Below are positions 18,769-27,625 of a stretch of 64,000 bases of DNA, piece by piece. Every line of letters starts with the position of its first letter. The stretch's first letter is position 1. Under the pieces are notes generated by a model. The model made no database searches. It saw only the letters and a program-made list of their open reading frames with translations, and was not told the DNA's origin. This stretch comes from JAWRCU01 sp033542235 (lineage in GTDB: Bacteria; Pseudomonadota; Alphaproteobacteria; Rhizobiales; Rhizobiaceae): contig NZ_JAWRCU010000011.1 in assembly GCF_033542235.1 (NCBI RefSeq), positions 1 to 64,000 on the forward strand, written 5' to 3'. The translations under genes were made by a program, and so were the position numbers.

Positions 18769-19875
18769 GTGGCGCTTTCCCCGCTGTTCCATCCCGTCTC
18801 CTTCGACGAGGTCCCCGGCTGGCGCGATGACGACAAGTCGCAGGCGTTTGCGGCCTTCCGGCGGTCCGCCTGCCGTTTTCTAGAGAAGCCGTACAGGAGC
18901 GGCAGTCTCGGCGTCGAGGCCGGGTCGTTTGCGACAGCTTACGCAGCCGCCCTTAACCTCGGGGCAGTCGGTCCGGCAGAGGCCGACGCCTTTTTCGTCG
19001 AGCATTTCCGTCCTGCGCTGATCGCGCCGAAAGATGGCGGCCGCGGCTTCGTGACCGGCTTCTACGAGCCGGAGGTCGAAGCTTCGCCGGTCGCCACCGG
19101 CCGCTTCACCGTTCCCCTGCTTTCGCGCCCTGACGATCTCATCGATATCGACGAGACAAATCGCCCTGCCGGTTTTGACTCCTACTTTGCCTTCGGCCGG
19201 CAGGCGGACAACGGCATCGTCGAATATTATGATCGCGCTGCCATCGAGCAGGGCGCGCTGGACGGATGCGGGCTGGAGATCGCCTGGCTGGCGGACAGGG
19301 TCGACGCCTTCTTCATTCATGTCCAGGGCGCAGCCCGGCTTAAGATGACCGACGGCACGATCCGCCGGGTGACCTATGCGGCAAAGACCGGGCACCGCTT
19401 CACCGGCGCGGGGCGCGTTCTCGCTGATCTTGGCGAGATTCCACCCGGCGACGTCACCATGCAGTCGATCCGGATGTGGTTTGGCGACAATCCCGGCCGC
19501 GTTAACGAGATTCTTTGGCAAAACCGCTCCTATATCTTCTTTCGCGAGGCACCTGTGCCGGACGAATCGCTCGGGCCGATCGCGGCAGCCAAGGTCCAGC
19601 TCACGCCGGGCCGCTCCGTTGCAGTCGACCGGCTGCTGCACACCTTCGGCACGCCCTTCTTCATTGATTCTCAAAGCCTTCTGGCTTTCGACGGTGCACC
19701 GTTCCGGCGCCTGATGATCGCACAGGATACCGGCTCGGCCATTACCGGCCCGGCACGCGGCGACCTGTTCGCCGGATCGGGTCGCGCGGCCGGCGAAATT
19801 GCCGGCGTCATTCGCCATCCGGCCGACTTCTATGCCCTTCTGCCGCTCGGATTGTTCGCGGAGCAATCCGCATGA
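18769..19875 (+). CDS. mltA: Membrane-bound lytic murein transglycosylase A family protein
   Basis: MltA cleaves the MurNAc-GlcNAc bond of peptidoglycan with formation of 1,6-anhydroMurNAc. The 368-residue product has the MltA domain (GFVTGFYEPEVEASP) and the C-terminal 3D domain with its three conserved aspartates (DRLLHTFGTPFFID, IAQDTGSAI, RGDLF). No lipobox or clear signal peptide is seen after the GTG start at 18769, as is common for rhizobial members, so export is uncertain. It overlaps the smr gene by four bases. Confidence 0.93.
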   Translation: MALSPLFHPVSFDEVPGWRDDDKSQAFAAFRRSACRFLEKPYRSGSLGVEAGSFATAYAAALNLGAVGPAEADAFFVEHFRPALIAPKDGGRGFVTGFYEPEVEASPVATGRFTVPLLSRPDDLIDIDETNRPAGFDSYFAFGRQADNGIVEYYDRAAIEQGALDGCGLEIAWLADRVDAFFIHVQGAARLKMTDGTIRRVTYAAKTGHRFTGAGRVLADLGEIPPGDVTMQSIRMWFGDNPGRVNEILWQNRSYIFFREAPVPDESLGPIAAAKVQLTPGRSVAVDRLLHTFGTPFFIDSQSLLAFDGAPFRRLMIAQDTGSAITGPARGDLFAGSGRAAGEIAGVIRHPADFYALLPLGLFAEQSA

Positions 19876-20426
19876 GCAGCCGCTTGCGGGGCGAGCTCAG
19901 CGAGGAGGACCGCATCGTCTGGGCGATGGTGGCCAAAACCGCCAAGCCGTTGAAGGGCAGGGCTGTGCCGTTGCCCGAACCAGTCGCAGTGGAAGCTGCT
20001 CCCATGGAAAAGCTGCTGTCGACTGCGGCGCCGGTTCTTGCCCAAGCTTCCGAGAAGGCGATTCACAAGGAAAAATCCGGGGCGCACCCCTTCGACAAGC
20101 AGACGCGCGACAAGCTTCTGAAGGGCCGCCTGCCTATCGAGGCGCGGGTCGACCTGCACGGTATGACGCAGAGCGAGGCGCATGGGCTGCTGCTGTCGTT
20201 CCTGCATCGCGCGCATGCCAGCGGTCTCCGCTATGTGCTGGTGATCACGGGAAAAGGCACGTCCTTCGGCAGCGAAGGCGCGCTGAAGCGGGCTGTGCCC
20301 GCCTGGCTCTCGACTCCGCTGTTTCGCGCACTGGTGAGCGGCCACGACAATGCCGCCCGCCAGCACGGCGGCGCCGGTGCTATCTATGTCAGGCTGCGCC
20401 GCCTCAATGAAGGCCGCTCGCTTTGA
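19872..20426 (+). CDS. Smr domain protein
   Basis: The 184-residue product has a charged, proline/alanine-rich N-terminal half and a C-terminal Smr domain (about 95-180) with the signature VDLHGMTQSEAH, the VITGKG strand-loop and HGGAGAIYVRLRR. Smr domains, also found at the C-terminus of MutS2, have nicking or RNA-cleaving activity in several proteins. The start overlaps mltA (ATGA) and the stop overlaps the XRE regulator (TTGA), so the three genes form a tightly coupled operon. Confidence 0.9.
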   Translation: MSSRLRGELSEEDRIVWAMVAKTAKPLKGRAVPLPEPVAVEAAPMEKLLSTAAPVLAQASEKAIHKEKSGAHPFDKQTRDKLLKGRLPIEARVDLHGMTQSEAHGLLLSFLHRAHASGLRYVLVITGKGTSFGSEGALKRAVPAWLSTPLFRALVSGHDNAARQHGGAGAIYVRLRRLNEGRSL

Positions 20427-20779
20427 CCCCGTTCGGTGCAAAGCTTCGCGAGCTGCGCCGCGTCAAAGGCGTGTCGCAGAAGGAAATGGCCGCGACGCTC
20501 GGTGTAAGCGCGGCCTATCTGTCGGCGCTGGAGCATGGTCGGCGCGGCCTGCCGAGCTGGGCGATGGTCCAGAAGATCATCGGCTATTTCAACGTGATCT
20601 GGGATGATGCCGATGAGCTGGAGAAGCTCGCTGCCAGCTCAGACCCGCGCGTGGTCATCGATACGGCTGGACTCTCGCCGAATGCCACCGAGCTTGCCAA
20701 CAAGCTCGCCCGACGCATTTCGCAGCTAGGCGAGGACGATCTGACGGCGATCGCCGCAATGCTCGATCGAAGATCGTAA
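20423..20779 (+). CDS. XRE-family transcriptional regulator
   Basis: The 118-residue protein has an N-terminal Cro/C1-type helix-turn-helix (residues 6-62: FGAKLRELRRVKGVSQKEMAATLGV with recognition helix AAYLSALEHGRR) and a short helical C-terminal extension. The start is TTG at 20423, overlapping the smr stop by four bases. It sits at the end of the mltA-smr operon in rhizobia; its targets are unknown. Confidence 0.9.
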   Translation: MTPFGAKLRELRRVKGVSQKEMAATLGVSAAYLSALEHGRRGLPSWAMVQKIIGYFNVIWDDADELEKLAASSDPRVVIDTAGLSPNATELANKLARRISQLGEDDLTAIAAMLDRRS

Positions 20780-20860
20780 AACTAAGCGGGCTCTTTGGTC
20801 CGAAGCGCAAAGGAAAGGATAGAGCCGAGGCGATCCAATGTGGACGCCGCCGCTCTAAAT

Positions 20861-21886
20861 TTAGAACACCGCCTTCAGCTCCGGCAGCTTCTCGTTGACC
20901 AGCCAGCCGTAATAATTCTCTTGCGGCAGGCGCGGTTCGAGCCCCTGTGCCTGCCTGTCGGCATTCTCCGCCCTGAGCGCGCGCGCCCGCGCTTCGGGAT
21001 TGCCCAGATTATAGAGCGTCGCGGTGAGGCCGGGATTTTGTGAGATGTCGAAGCCGGCGATCGATTTGTAAGCGTCGATCGATTTCCTCAGTGTCGCAGC
21101 GACATAGGGAAGCGTCATGTCAGGATCCATGATCGTCTTGTAGACGCTGCGCGGATCGCTGGCATCGAGCCGCGGAAAGCCGGACACTCGATGAACATAG
21201 TCGCTCATTTCGAGCGCCGTCAGCGGGTTGAGCTGGCCTATTCCGAAGGTCTGGCCGGCATAGAATGGCTGGAAGAAAACGGCGCTGAACCGGTCGTTCG
21301 GAAAGCTATTGCGCCCGCGGAAGCTTGCTTCCCATACCGACTCGCGGCAGGTCCACAGCTCGTAGCTGTCCTTCAAACCGCTGCAGGCCGCAAATTCCGG
21401 CCGCTGGACGAAGTCGTCGACATTCTCGCCCCCGTAGGAGAAGGAGATTGCCTGATCGAGATAAGAGATCGCCTTGATGTAATAGGTCTGCAGCCGGTCG
21501 TAGGCATCGACATTATAGGTGTGCTCGCCGACGATCGCGCCGACGATATGCATCGGATCGATGCCATAGGCCGCTGCTGATTCGCGGATCTTCGCGCGTA
21601 GCTTGTTGTCGTTCGCAAGCAGCTTGTAGACCTTGCGATACTTCGCCTCATAGGTGGTCTTGAGCGCCTGTGTGCGCGACGCTGACCCGCCAGGCACGGG
21701 TGGCTGCTCCTGGTTGCGGTTGCCGGGAGGCACGATCGTTGCTGCCGCAGCCGCCACGGCGCCGGCAAGCAGCGCGGCGATGGCCAGTCCGGGCAGTCGC
21801 CAACCGCTACTCCGAGGGCTCGTCAGGGCCGGCGCGCTTTCGCGCATGCAGGGAGCAGCGCTTCGCTTTTTCAAAAGATCCCCCAT
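20861..21886 (-). CDS. DUF1402 family exported protein (lysozyme-like)
   Basis: The 341-residue product has an N-terminal hydrophobic segment (about 28-50, LPGLAIAALLAGAVAAAAAT) consistent with a signal sequence or anchor. The body contains GIDPMHIVGAIVGEH and TFGIGQLNPLTALEM; a glutamate followed by GIGQxN recalls the catalytic and structural motifs of lytic transglycosylases, so a peptidoglycan-directed role is possible but unproven. It is downstream of hslU on the same strand, a common rhizobial arrangement. The ATG at 21886 has an AGGAG that lies unusually close to the start codon. Confidence 0.82.
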   Translation of the reverse strand: MGDLLKKRSAAPCMRESAPALTSPRSSGWRLPGLAIAALLAGAVAAAAATIVPPGNRNQEQPPVPGGSASRTQALKTTYEAKYRKVYKLLANDNKLRAKIRESAAAYGIDPMHIVGAIVGEHTYNVDAYDRLQTYYIKAISYLDQAISFSYGGENVDDFVQRPEFAACSGLKDSYELWTCRESVWEASFRGRNSFPNDRFSAVFFQPFYAGQTFGIGQLNPLTALEMSDYVHRVSGFPRLDASDPRSVYKTIMDPDMTLPYVAATLRKSIDAYKSIAGFDISQNPGLTATLYNLGNPEARARALRAENADRQAQGLEPRLPQENYYGWLVNEKLPELKAVF

Positions 21887-21945
21887 CTCCTGCCGACGGC
21901 CCGTCCGACAATGAAACGGGCGCTACAAGCGCCCGCCCCGCCTTA

Positions 21946-23256
21946 CTACAGGATAAATCGGGACAAATCTGTGTTCTTGGCGAGATCGCCGACATGCTGG
22001 CGGACATAGTCGCCATCGATGACGACCTCGCCTCCGGATTGATCTGGCGCGTTGAAGGAGATTTCGTCGAGCACGCGCTCCATGACCGTCTGCAGGCGCC
22101 GTGCGCCGATATTCTCGACGCTGGCATTGAGGTCGACGGCGATTCCGGCGAGTGAATCGATCGCGTCATCAGTGAAGGTGAGCTTCACGCCTTCGGTCTC
22201 CATCAAGGCGATGTACTGCTTGATGAGGCTCGCCTCGGTTTCGGTCAGGATGCGTACGAAGTCCTCCTTCTCGAGCGCACGAAGCTCGACGCGGATCGGC
22301 AGGCGGCCCTGCAGCTCCGGCAGGAGATCCGACGGTTTGGAAACATGGAACGCGCCGGAGGCGATGAAAAGGATGTGGTCGGTCTTCACCGGGCCGTACT
22401 TTGTCGCGACAGTTGTGCCTTCGACGAGCGGCAGCAGATCGCGCTGTACCCCCTCGCGGGAAACGCCGGCGCCGATGCCGCCCTCACGCGCCGCGATTTT
22501 GTCGATCTCGTCGAGGAACACGATGCCGTCATTCTCGGTCGCCTCGATCGCCTTGCGCACGACCTCGTCCTGGTCCAGCAACTTGTCGGATTCATCGGCG
22601 ATCAGGAGCTCGTAGGAGTCCTTCACCGTGGTCTTGCGCATTTTGGTGCGTTTGCCGCCCATGGCCTTGGCCAGCATGTCGTTGATGTTGAGCACGCCGA
22701 TATTGGCGCCGGGCATGCCGGGAATCTCGAAGCCGCCCATGCCGCCGCCGGTATCGGCAACCTCGACCTCGATCTCTTTGCCATCCAGCTCGCCGTCGCG
22801 CAGCTTCTTGCGGAAGCTGTCGCGCGTGGCCGGGCTCGCCGTCTTGCCGACCAGGGCTTCCAGCACGCGTTCCTCGGCATTGAGGTGCGCGCGCGCCTTG
22901 ACGTCCTCGCGCATCTTCTCGCGTACGAGGCCGATTGCCGCTTCGACGAGGTCGCGTACGATCTGCTCGACGTCGCGGCCGACATAACCGACTTCGGTGA
23001 ACTTGGTCGCCTCCACCTTGATGAACGGCGCGCCGGCAAGCTTCGCCAGACGCCTCGATATCTCGGTCTTGCCGACGCCGGTCGGGCCGATCATCAGGAT
23101 ATTCTTCGGCATCACCTCTTCGCGCATCTGGCCTTCCAACTGCTGGCGCCGCCAGCGGTTGCGCAGGGCGATCGCCACGGCGCGCTTTGCGTCTTTCTGG
23201 CCAATGATGAAACGATCGAGTTCCGAAACGATCTCGCGAGGGGAGAAGGTGCTCAT
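21946..23256 (-). CDS. hslU: ATP-dependent protease ATPase subunit HslU
   Basis: HslU is the AAA+ unfoldase of the HslUV (ClpQY) protease. The 436-residue protein has the start SPREIVSELDRFIIGQ, Walker A GPTGVGKTE (57-65), the pore motif GYVGRD, the I-domain insertion, Walker B IVFLDEIDKIA and the sensor region ELQGRLPIRVEL, and ends in the family tail LSRFIL that docks on HslV. hslV lies 1.1 kb upstream on the same strand, separated by a GNAT gene and a DUF2585 gene. Confidence 0.98.
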   Translation of the reverse strand: MSTFSPREIVSELDRFIIGQKDAKRAVAIALRNRWRRQQLEGQMREEVMPKNILMIGPTGVGKTEISRRLAKLAGAPFIKVEATKFTEVGYVGRDVEQIVRDLVEAAIGLVREKMREDVKARAHLNAEERVLEALVGKTASPATRDSFRKKLRDGELDGKEIEVEVADTGGGMGGFEIPGMPGANIGVLNINDMLAKAMGGKRTKMRKTTVKDSYELLIADESDKLLDQDEVVRKAIEATENDGIVFLDEIDKIAAREGGIGAGVSREGVQRDLLPLVEGTTVATKYGPVKTDHILFIASGAFHVSKPSDLLPELQGRLPIRVELRALEKEDFVRILTETEASLIKQYIALMETEGVKLTFTDDAIDSLAGIAVDLNASVENIGARRLQTVMERVLDEISFNAPDQSGGEVVIDGDYVRQHVGDLAKNTDLSRFIL

Positions 23257-23262
23257 TTCAAA

Positions 23263-23856
23263 CTATCCACTTTGCCACTGCCTGATGAACTCGAACGGAT
23301 GCAGCAGCATGATCACGTTGAGCGTCAGATTGTCCCGGATGAGATAGCCCGTGCCGAGCTCGAAGAGGAGGGCAAGAGCTGCCGTTGCAAATATAGGGAG
23401 GCGCCACGCCAATACAAAGCCGAGCACCATGGCGAGGGTGTCCGAGACCGAATTGAGGATAGAGTCGCCATAGTAATCGAGGGAAATGGTACCGGCGCGA
23501 TAGCGGTCAATGATGAAGGGGCTGTTCTCGAGGATTTCCCAGCCGCCTTCCACTGCGACAGCCAGCGCCAGCCGCGTTGCGACAGGCCAGCCCGGAAACA
23601 GATAACGCGCTGCCGCATAGAACAGGAAGCCGTGAATGATGTGCGATGGCGTGTACCAGTCGGAGATGTGTTGTGAGTTCTCCGAGCTCAGCACGACGCC
23701 GTGCCAGAGTTTGACATAGCCGCACTCGCAGATCGGCGTGCGTCCCATCGCGTAAAGAATCGCGGCCTGGGCCGCAACCAGCGCGACGGCTACGAGCAGA
23801 CCGGCCGTAGCCGCCGCAGCTCCCGGCCGCACGGCCGACCCGCCTGGAACCGTCAT
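23263..23856 (-). CDS. DUF2585 (UPF0314) membrane protein
   Basis: The 197-residue protein has about five hydrophobic segments and the family motifs CECGYVKLWHG, SEN..HISDWYTPSHIIHGFLFY, and WEILENSPFIIDRYR..SLDYYGDSI. The conserved histidines, aspartates and acidic motif suggest a metal or lipid role, but function is unknown. It overlaps the GNAT gene by four bases and stops six bases before hslU, so it is part of the hsl operon. Confidence 0.88.
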   Translation of the reverse strand: MTVPGGSAVRPGAAAATAGLLVAVALVAAQAAILYAMGRTPICECGYVKLWHGVVLSSENSQHISDWYTPSHIIHGFLFYAAARYLFPGWPVATRLALAVAVEGGWEILENSPFIIDRYRAGTISLDYYGDSILNSVSDTLAMVLGFVLAWRLPIFATAALALLFELGTGYLIRDNLTLNVIMLLHPFEFIRQWQSG

Positions 23857-24389
23857 ATCTCCCCCTCTTCTGCGTCGCGGGCCATGAGGAGCACATGACC
23901 ATAAATCGATGTGCGCTCGCCGATCGCCCGAAATCCAGCCTTCTCATAAGCGCGGACAGCGCGGGCGTTCGCGGGATCGGGATCGATGATCACACGCGGA
24001 ACGCCTTCCGCGAAAAGCTCCTCGATGAACTGGCTGAGAAGCGCCGAACCATGCCCTATGCCGACCATCCGAGGATTGCCGATCGACAGATCGAGCCCGA
24101 GTGTGCCGAAGGGCTGATCCTGATAGGGATGGTCGTCCTCCAGATGCGGGTCGTAACTCTGGAGATAGGCAATCGCCTTTCCGTAGAGCTCGACGATGAG
24201 GGGCTCGGTGGAGATGCTGTCCATGGCCTCGCGGATCTCCGCAAGTGAAGCCTCCGGCCCGTCGCCCCACCACTCAGCCACATGCGGTTCGGCAAGCCAC
24301 GCCGCAAGCAGAGGCAGGTCGTCTTCGCTCACGGGCCGGAAGCGATAGCGCTCCGCGCGGACCCGGGCCTGCTTGTCAGGTGGTCTCAA
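23853..24389 (-). CDS. GNAT-family acetyltransferase
   Basis: The 178-residue product has the GNAT fold: FRPVSEDDLPLLAAWL at the N-terminus, the acetyl-CoA pyrophosphate loop GIGHGSALL (motif A) and ANARAVRAYEKAGFRAIGE (motif B). The WLAEPHVAEWWG segment is seen in AAC(6')- and RimI-like members, but the substrate is unknown and resistance should not be inferred. The frame is open from 24473 inside hslV; a TTG at 24389 gives a normal-length protein, overlapping hslV by 14 bases. The start is uncertain. Confidence 0.85.
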   Translation of the reverse strand: MRPPDKQARVRAERYRFRPVSEDDLPLLAAWLAEPHVAEWWGDGPEASLAEIREAMDSISTEPLIVELYGKAIAYLQSYDPHLEDDHPYQDQPFGTLGLDLSIGNPRMVGIGHGSALLSQFIEELFAEGVPRVIIDPDPANARAVRAYEKAGFRAIGERTSIYGHVLLMARDAEEGEI

Positions 24390-24924
24390 GCGTTTCCACC
24401 ACAACGTTGTGGTTGGTGTAGACGCAGATATCGGCGGCAATCTCCATCGCCTTTCGGGCGATGGCTTCCGCATCGATGTCGGTATCGATCAGCGCGCGGG
24501 CAGCCGCCAGCGCATAGTTGCCGCCCGAGCCGATCGCCATGACGCCGTGCTCGGGCTCGAGCACGTCGCCGGTGCCGGTCAGCGCCAGCGTCACATTCTT
24601 GTCGGCAACGAGCATCATCGCCTCGAGGCGCCTCAGATAGCGGTCGGTGCGCCAGTCCTTAGCGAGCTCGACGCAGGCGCGCGTAAGCTGTTCGGGATAT
24701 TGCTCGAGCTTGGCCTCGAGCCTTTCCAGTAGAGTGAAAGCATCGGCGGTGGCGCCCGCAAAGCCGGCGATCACATTGCCCTTGCCGAGGCGGCGCACCT
24801 TGCGCGCATTGCCCTTCATGATGGTCTGGCCGAGGCTCACCTGGCCGTCGCCGGCGATCACGACCTTGCCGCCCTTGCGCACCGTCACGATCGTTGTGGC
24901 GTGCATGCTTGGTTCGTTGGACAT
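24376..24924 (-). CDS. hslV: ATP-dependent protease subunit HslV
   Basis: HslV is the threonine protease of HslUV, a proteasome-beta-like dodecamer. The 182-residue product has the TTIVTVRKGGKVVIAGDGQVS segment whose first threonine becomes the active N-terminus after removal of the leader, followed by GNARKVRRL, GFAGATADAF and GSGGNYALAAARAL. The start at 24924 gives a nine-residue leader; 24906 is an alternative. It is the first gene of hslV-GNAT-DUF2585-hslU and is divergent from the his operon. Confidence 0.97.
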   Translation of the reverse strand: MSNEPSMHATTIVTVRKGGKVVIAGDGQVSLGQTIMKGNARKVRRLGKGNVIAGFAGATADAFTLLERLEAKLEQYPEQLTRACVELAKDWRTDRYLRRLEAMMLVADKNVTLALTGTGDVLEPEHGVMAIGSGGNYALAAARALIDTDIDAEAIARKAMEIAADICVYTNHNVVVETLETT

Positions 24925-25124
24925 GGAATTTCTCCGATTTCGCGCTATCCCAGGACGGCAATCGCGCGGCACGAGTTGGTCGCGCTCTATGTATGCGACA
25001 GCCGCTCATTTGCAAACCGGAGCGTTCGGCCGGCCATGCTTGCAAGGGGGTTCGGGTGAACTGGTATTCGCGCTGTTGTGCTGTTAAGAGGCTCCGCCGC
25101 AATCCTTAACCGGAGCAAGACCCG

Positions 25125-25736
25125 ATGGCGTCCGCAAAGGGCCAACGCGCTGCAAAGTTCAGCCGCGAGACGAAGGAGACGTCGATCGCCGTTTCCGTCG
25201 ACATCGACGGAACCGGTCGTTTCGACATCGCGACCGGCGTCGGCTTCTTCGATCACATGCTGGAGCAGCTGTCGCGCCATTCGCTGATCGACATTACCGC
25301 GAAAGCCAAAGGCGACTTGCATATCGACGATCACCATACCGTTGAGGACACCGGCATTGGGCTCGGCCAGGCGATCGCCAAGGCGCTAGGTGAGCGGCGC
25401 GGGATTGTCCGTTACGCTTCGATCGATCTTGCCATGGACGAAGCTCTGACCCGCGCTGCCGTGGACGTGTCGGGCCGCCCGTTTCTGGTATGGAATGTCG
25501 CCTTTCCGTCATCCAAGATCGGCACTTTCGACACCGAGCTTGTGCGCGAGTTCTTCCAGGCCCTGTCGCACAATGCCGGCATCACGCTGCACGTGACCAA
25601 TCTCTATGGCGCCAACAGCCATCATATCGCCGAGACCTGCTTCAAGGCTGCGGCGCGGGTGCTGCGAACCGCATTCGAACATGACCCACGCCAGGCCGAC
25701 GCCGTACCCTCCACCAAAGGCTCGTTGAAGGGATAG
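25125..25736 (+). CDS. hisB: Imidazoleglycerol-phosphate dehydratase
   Basis: HisB dehydrates imidazoleglycerol phosphate to imidazoleacetol phosphate, step six of histidine synthesis. The 203-residue protein is the monofunctional form. Its metal-binding histidine motifs are all present: FFDHMLEQLSRH, IDDHHTVEDTGI and NSHHIAET. CGGAG lies upstream of the ATG at 25125. It opens the operon hisB-DUF2628-hisH-hisA-Uma2-hisF-hisE. Confidence 0.97.
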   Translation: MASAKGQRAAKFSRETKETSIAVSVDIDGTGRFDIATGVGFFDHMLEQLSRHSLIDITAKAKGDLHIDDHHTVEDTGIGLGQAIAKALGERRGIVRYASIDLAMDEALTRAAVDVSGRPFLVWNVAFPSSKIGTFDTELVREFFQALSHNAGITLHVTNLYGANSHHIAETCFKAAARVLRTAFEHDPRQADAVPSTKGSLKG

Positions 25737-25741
25737 GGGCG

Positions 25742-26215
25742 ATGGCGTCGTGGGTCGTATTCCAGCCGCCGCAAACGGGCCGCGCAACGGAGCAGGACCC
25801 CGTCTTCGTGCGCGACGGCTTTTCGTGGCTTGCGTTCCTGTTCTCGCCGCTATGGCTCCTCTGGCACCGGCTCTGGGTCGAGGCGGTCGCTGTCTTCGCC
25901 GCGCTTTTGGCCGCGAGCGCGCTCGAGCGCGTCCAGGGCCTCGGGCTTGCAGCATCGCTGGCCGGAGTGTTGATCGCGATCTTCATCGGCCTCGAAGGCA
26001 ACGGCATGCGCATCGCCGCGTTTCGGCGTCGCGGCTGGCGCTTCTGGGGCGCCGTCGATGCTGACAGCGAGCTTGATGCCGAGGCTCGATACGCGGCCGA
26101 AGCAGAGCCCGACGACGCAGCCGAGCGCCAGCCGATCGCGCCGTCGATAAATCCGGCCCGCGCCGGCACGGCACCCGGCGCGCCGGTCGAACTGCTCCTC
26201 AATCCGGGCCGCTGA
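25742..26215 (+). CDS. DUF2628 membrane protein
   Basis: The 157-residue product has the family N-terminus with FVRDGFSWLAFLFSPLWLLWHRLW, two or three hydrophobic segments (about 28-90) and a charged, alanine/proline-rich cytoplasmic tail. DUF2628 genes sit between hisB and hisH in many rhizobia; the link to histidine synthesis is unknown. It starts five bases after hisB and ends directly before hisH. Confidence 0.88.
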   Translation: MASWVVFQPPQTGRATEQDPVFVRDGFSWLAFLFSPLWLLWHRLWVEAVAVFAALLAASALERVQGLGLAASLAGVLIAIFIGLEGNGMRIAAFRRRGWRFWGAVDADSELDAEARYAAEAEPDDAAERQPIAPSINPARAGTAPGAPVELLLNPGR

Positions 26216-26216
26216 C

Positions 26217-26867
26217 ATGCGTGTCGCCATCATCGACTACGGCTCGGGCAACCTGCGTTCGGCAACCAAGGCCTTCGAGCGCGCTGCGCGGGAAGCGGCA
26301 ATCGCTGCAGAGATCGAGTTGACGGCCGATGCCGAACGGGTGCGGACCGCCGACCGCATCGTGCTCCCTGGCGTCGGCGCCTATGCCGATTGTGCTTCCG
26401 GTCTCAACGCCGTCGAGGGCATGTGGCAGGCCGTCGAGGAGGCCGCAATCGCCAGAGCCAGGCCGTTCCTCGGCATCTGCGTCGGCATGCAACTGATGTC
26501 GGACCGCGGTCTGGAGAAGACGATCACACCGGGTTTCGGCTGGATCGCAGGCGACGTGAAGGAGATCGAACCGGCCGATCCGGCGCTGAAGGTGCCGCAG
26601 ATCGGCTGGAATACGATCGAGCTCCGGCGTGAACACCCGCTGTTCGCCGGCATCCGAACGGGCGGGCAAGGGCTGCACGCCTATTTCGTGCATTCCTACC
26701 ATCTCGACGCCAGGCGCGAAGAGGATCTGGTGGCCGTTGCCGACTATGGTGGCCCCGTCACCGCCGCCGTCGCGCGCGACAACCTTGCCGGCACGCAGTT
26801 CCATCCCGAAAAGAGCCAGGCTCTCGGCCTGGCGCTGATAGCGAATTTTCTTAGGTGGAAGCCGTGA
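26217..26867 (+). CDS. hisH: Imidazole glycerol phosphate synthase subunit HisH
   Basis: HisH is the glutaminase that feeds ammonia to HisF. The 216-residue class-I amidotransferase has the triad: the nucleophile cysteine in FLGICVGMQLM, and the histidine and glutamate in GTQFHPEKSQ; PGVGAYAD forms the oxyanion strand. The stop overlaps the hisA start by four bases (GTGA). HisF, its partner, is encoded 1.3 kb downstream after hisA and a Uma2 gene. Confidence 0.97.
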   Translation: MRVAIIDYGSGNLRSATKAFERAAREAAIAAEIELTADAERVRTADRIVLPGVGAYADCASGLNAVEGMWQAVEEAAIARARPFLGICVGMQLMSDRGLEKTITPGFGWIAGDVKEIEPADPALKVPQIGWNTIELRREHPLFAGIRTGGQGLHAYFVHSYHLDARREEDLVAVADYGGPVTAAVARDNLAGTQFHPEKSQALGLALIANFLRWKP

Positions 26868-27625
26868 TCCTGTTTCCTGCGATCGACCTGAAGGACGGCC
26901 GTTGCGTGCGACTCAAGCTTGGCGACATGGACCAGGCGACCATCTACAACACCGATCCCGCAGCGCAGGCGAAGGCATTCGAGGATCAAGGCTTCGAGTG
27001 GCTTCACGTCGTCGATCTGAACGGCGCTTTCGAGGGCCGGTCGGTGAATGGCGCCGCGGTCGAGGCGATCCTCGGGGCGACTAAGAACCCGGTGCAGCTC
27101 GGCGGCGGGATTCGCACGTTGGCGCATGTCGAGAACTGGCTGGCGAAAGGCCTCGCGCGGGTGATTCTTGGGACCGTCGCAGTGCGCGACCCGGCGCTGG
27201 TGAAGGAGGCCTGCCGTCGGTTTCCGGGCAGGATCGCTGTCGGAATAGACGCCCGCGGCGGCAAGGTTGCGGTCGAGGGCTGGGCCGAGGCCTCGACGCT
27301 CGGCGTCATCGAGCTGGCGCGGAAATTCGAAGGTGCCGGCGTCGCTGCCATCATCTATACCGACATCGACCGAGACGGTGTGCTGGCCGGCATCAACTGG
27401 GATGCGACGATCGCGCTCGCCGAAGCTGTTTCCATTCCCGTCATCGCTTCGGGCGGCCTGGCCTCGATCGACGACATCGAGCGCATGACCCTGCCCGACG
27501 CAAGCAAGCTTGCAGGCGCCATTTCCGGCCGCGCGCTCTACGATGGACGCATCGATCCACGGGAAGCGCTGGCGATCCTGAGGGATTTGAAGCGGCGAAC
27601 CGCCGATGCTAAATTGAATTCATGA
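26864..27625 (+). CDS. hisA: ProFAR isomerase HisA
   Basis: HisA is the (beta/alpha)8-barrel isomerase that opens the ribose of ProFAR to give PRFAR. The 253-residue protein starts MILFPAIDLKDGRCVRL, with the catalytic aspartate in PAIDLKDG, then VVDLNGAF, QLGGGIRT, YTDIDRDGVLAG with the second catalytic aspartate, and ASGGLAS phosphate binding. The GTG at 26864 overlaps the hisH stop and has AGGTGG upstream; an in-frame GTG nine bases earlier is less likely. The stop overlaps the Uma2-family start (ATGA). Confidence 0.96.
   Translation: MILFPAIDLKDGRCVRLKLGDMDQATIYNTDPAAQAKAFEDQGFEWLHVVDLNGAFEGRSVNGAAVEAILGATKNPVQLGGGIRTLAHVENWLAKGLARVILGTVAVRDPALVKEACRRFPGRIAVGIDARGGKVAVEGWAEASTLGVIELARKFEGAGVAAIIYTDIDRDGVLAGINWDATIALAEAVSIPVIASGGLASIDDIERMTLPDASKLAGAISGRALYDGRIDPREALAILRDLKRRTADAKLNS

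Noticed and set aside
22345..23676. Plus-strand open frame (443 codons) opposite hslU
   Set aside because: Antisense shadow of hslU, no recognisable motif.
23853..24389. Aminoglycoside acetyltransferase resistance gene
   Set aside because: Only general GNAT motifs are visible; its place in the hsl operon argues for a housekeeping role, so no resistance is claimed.
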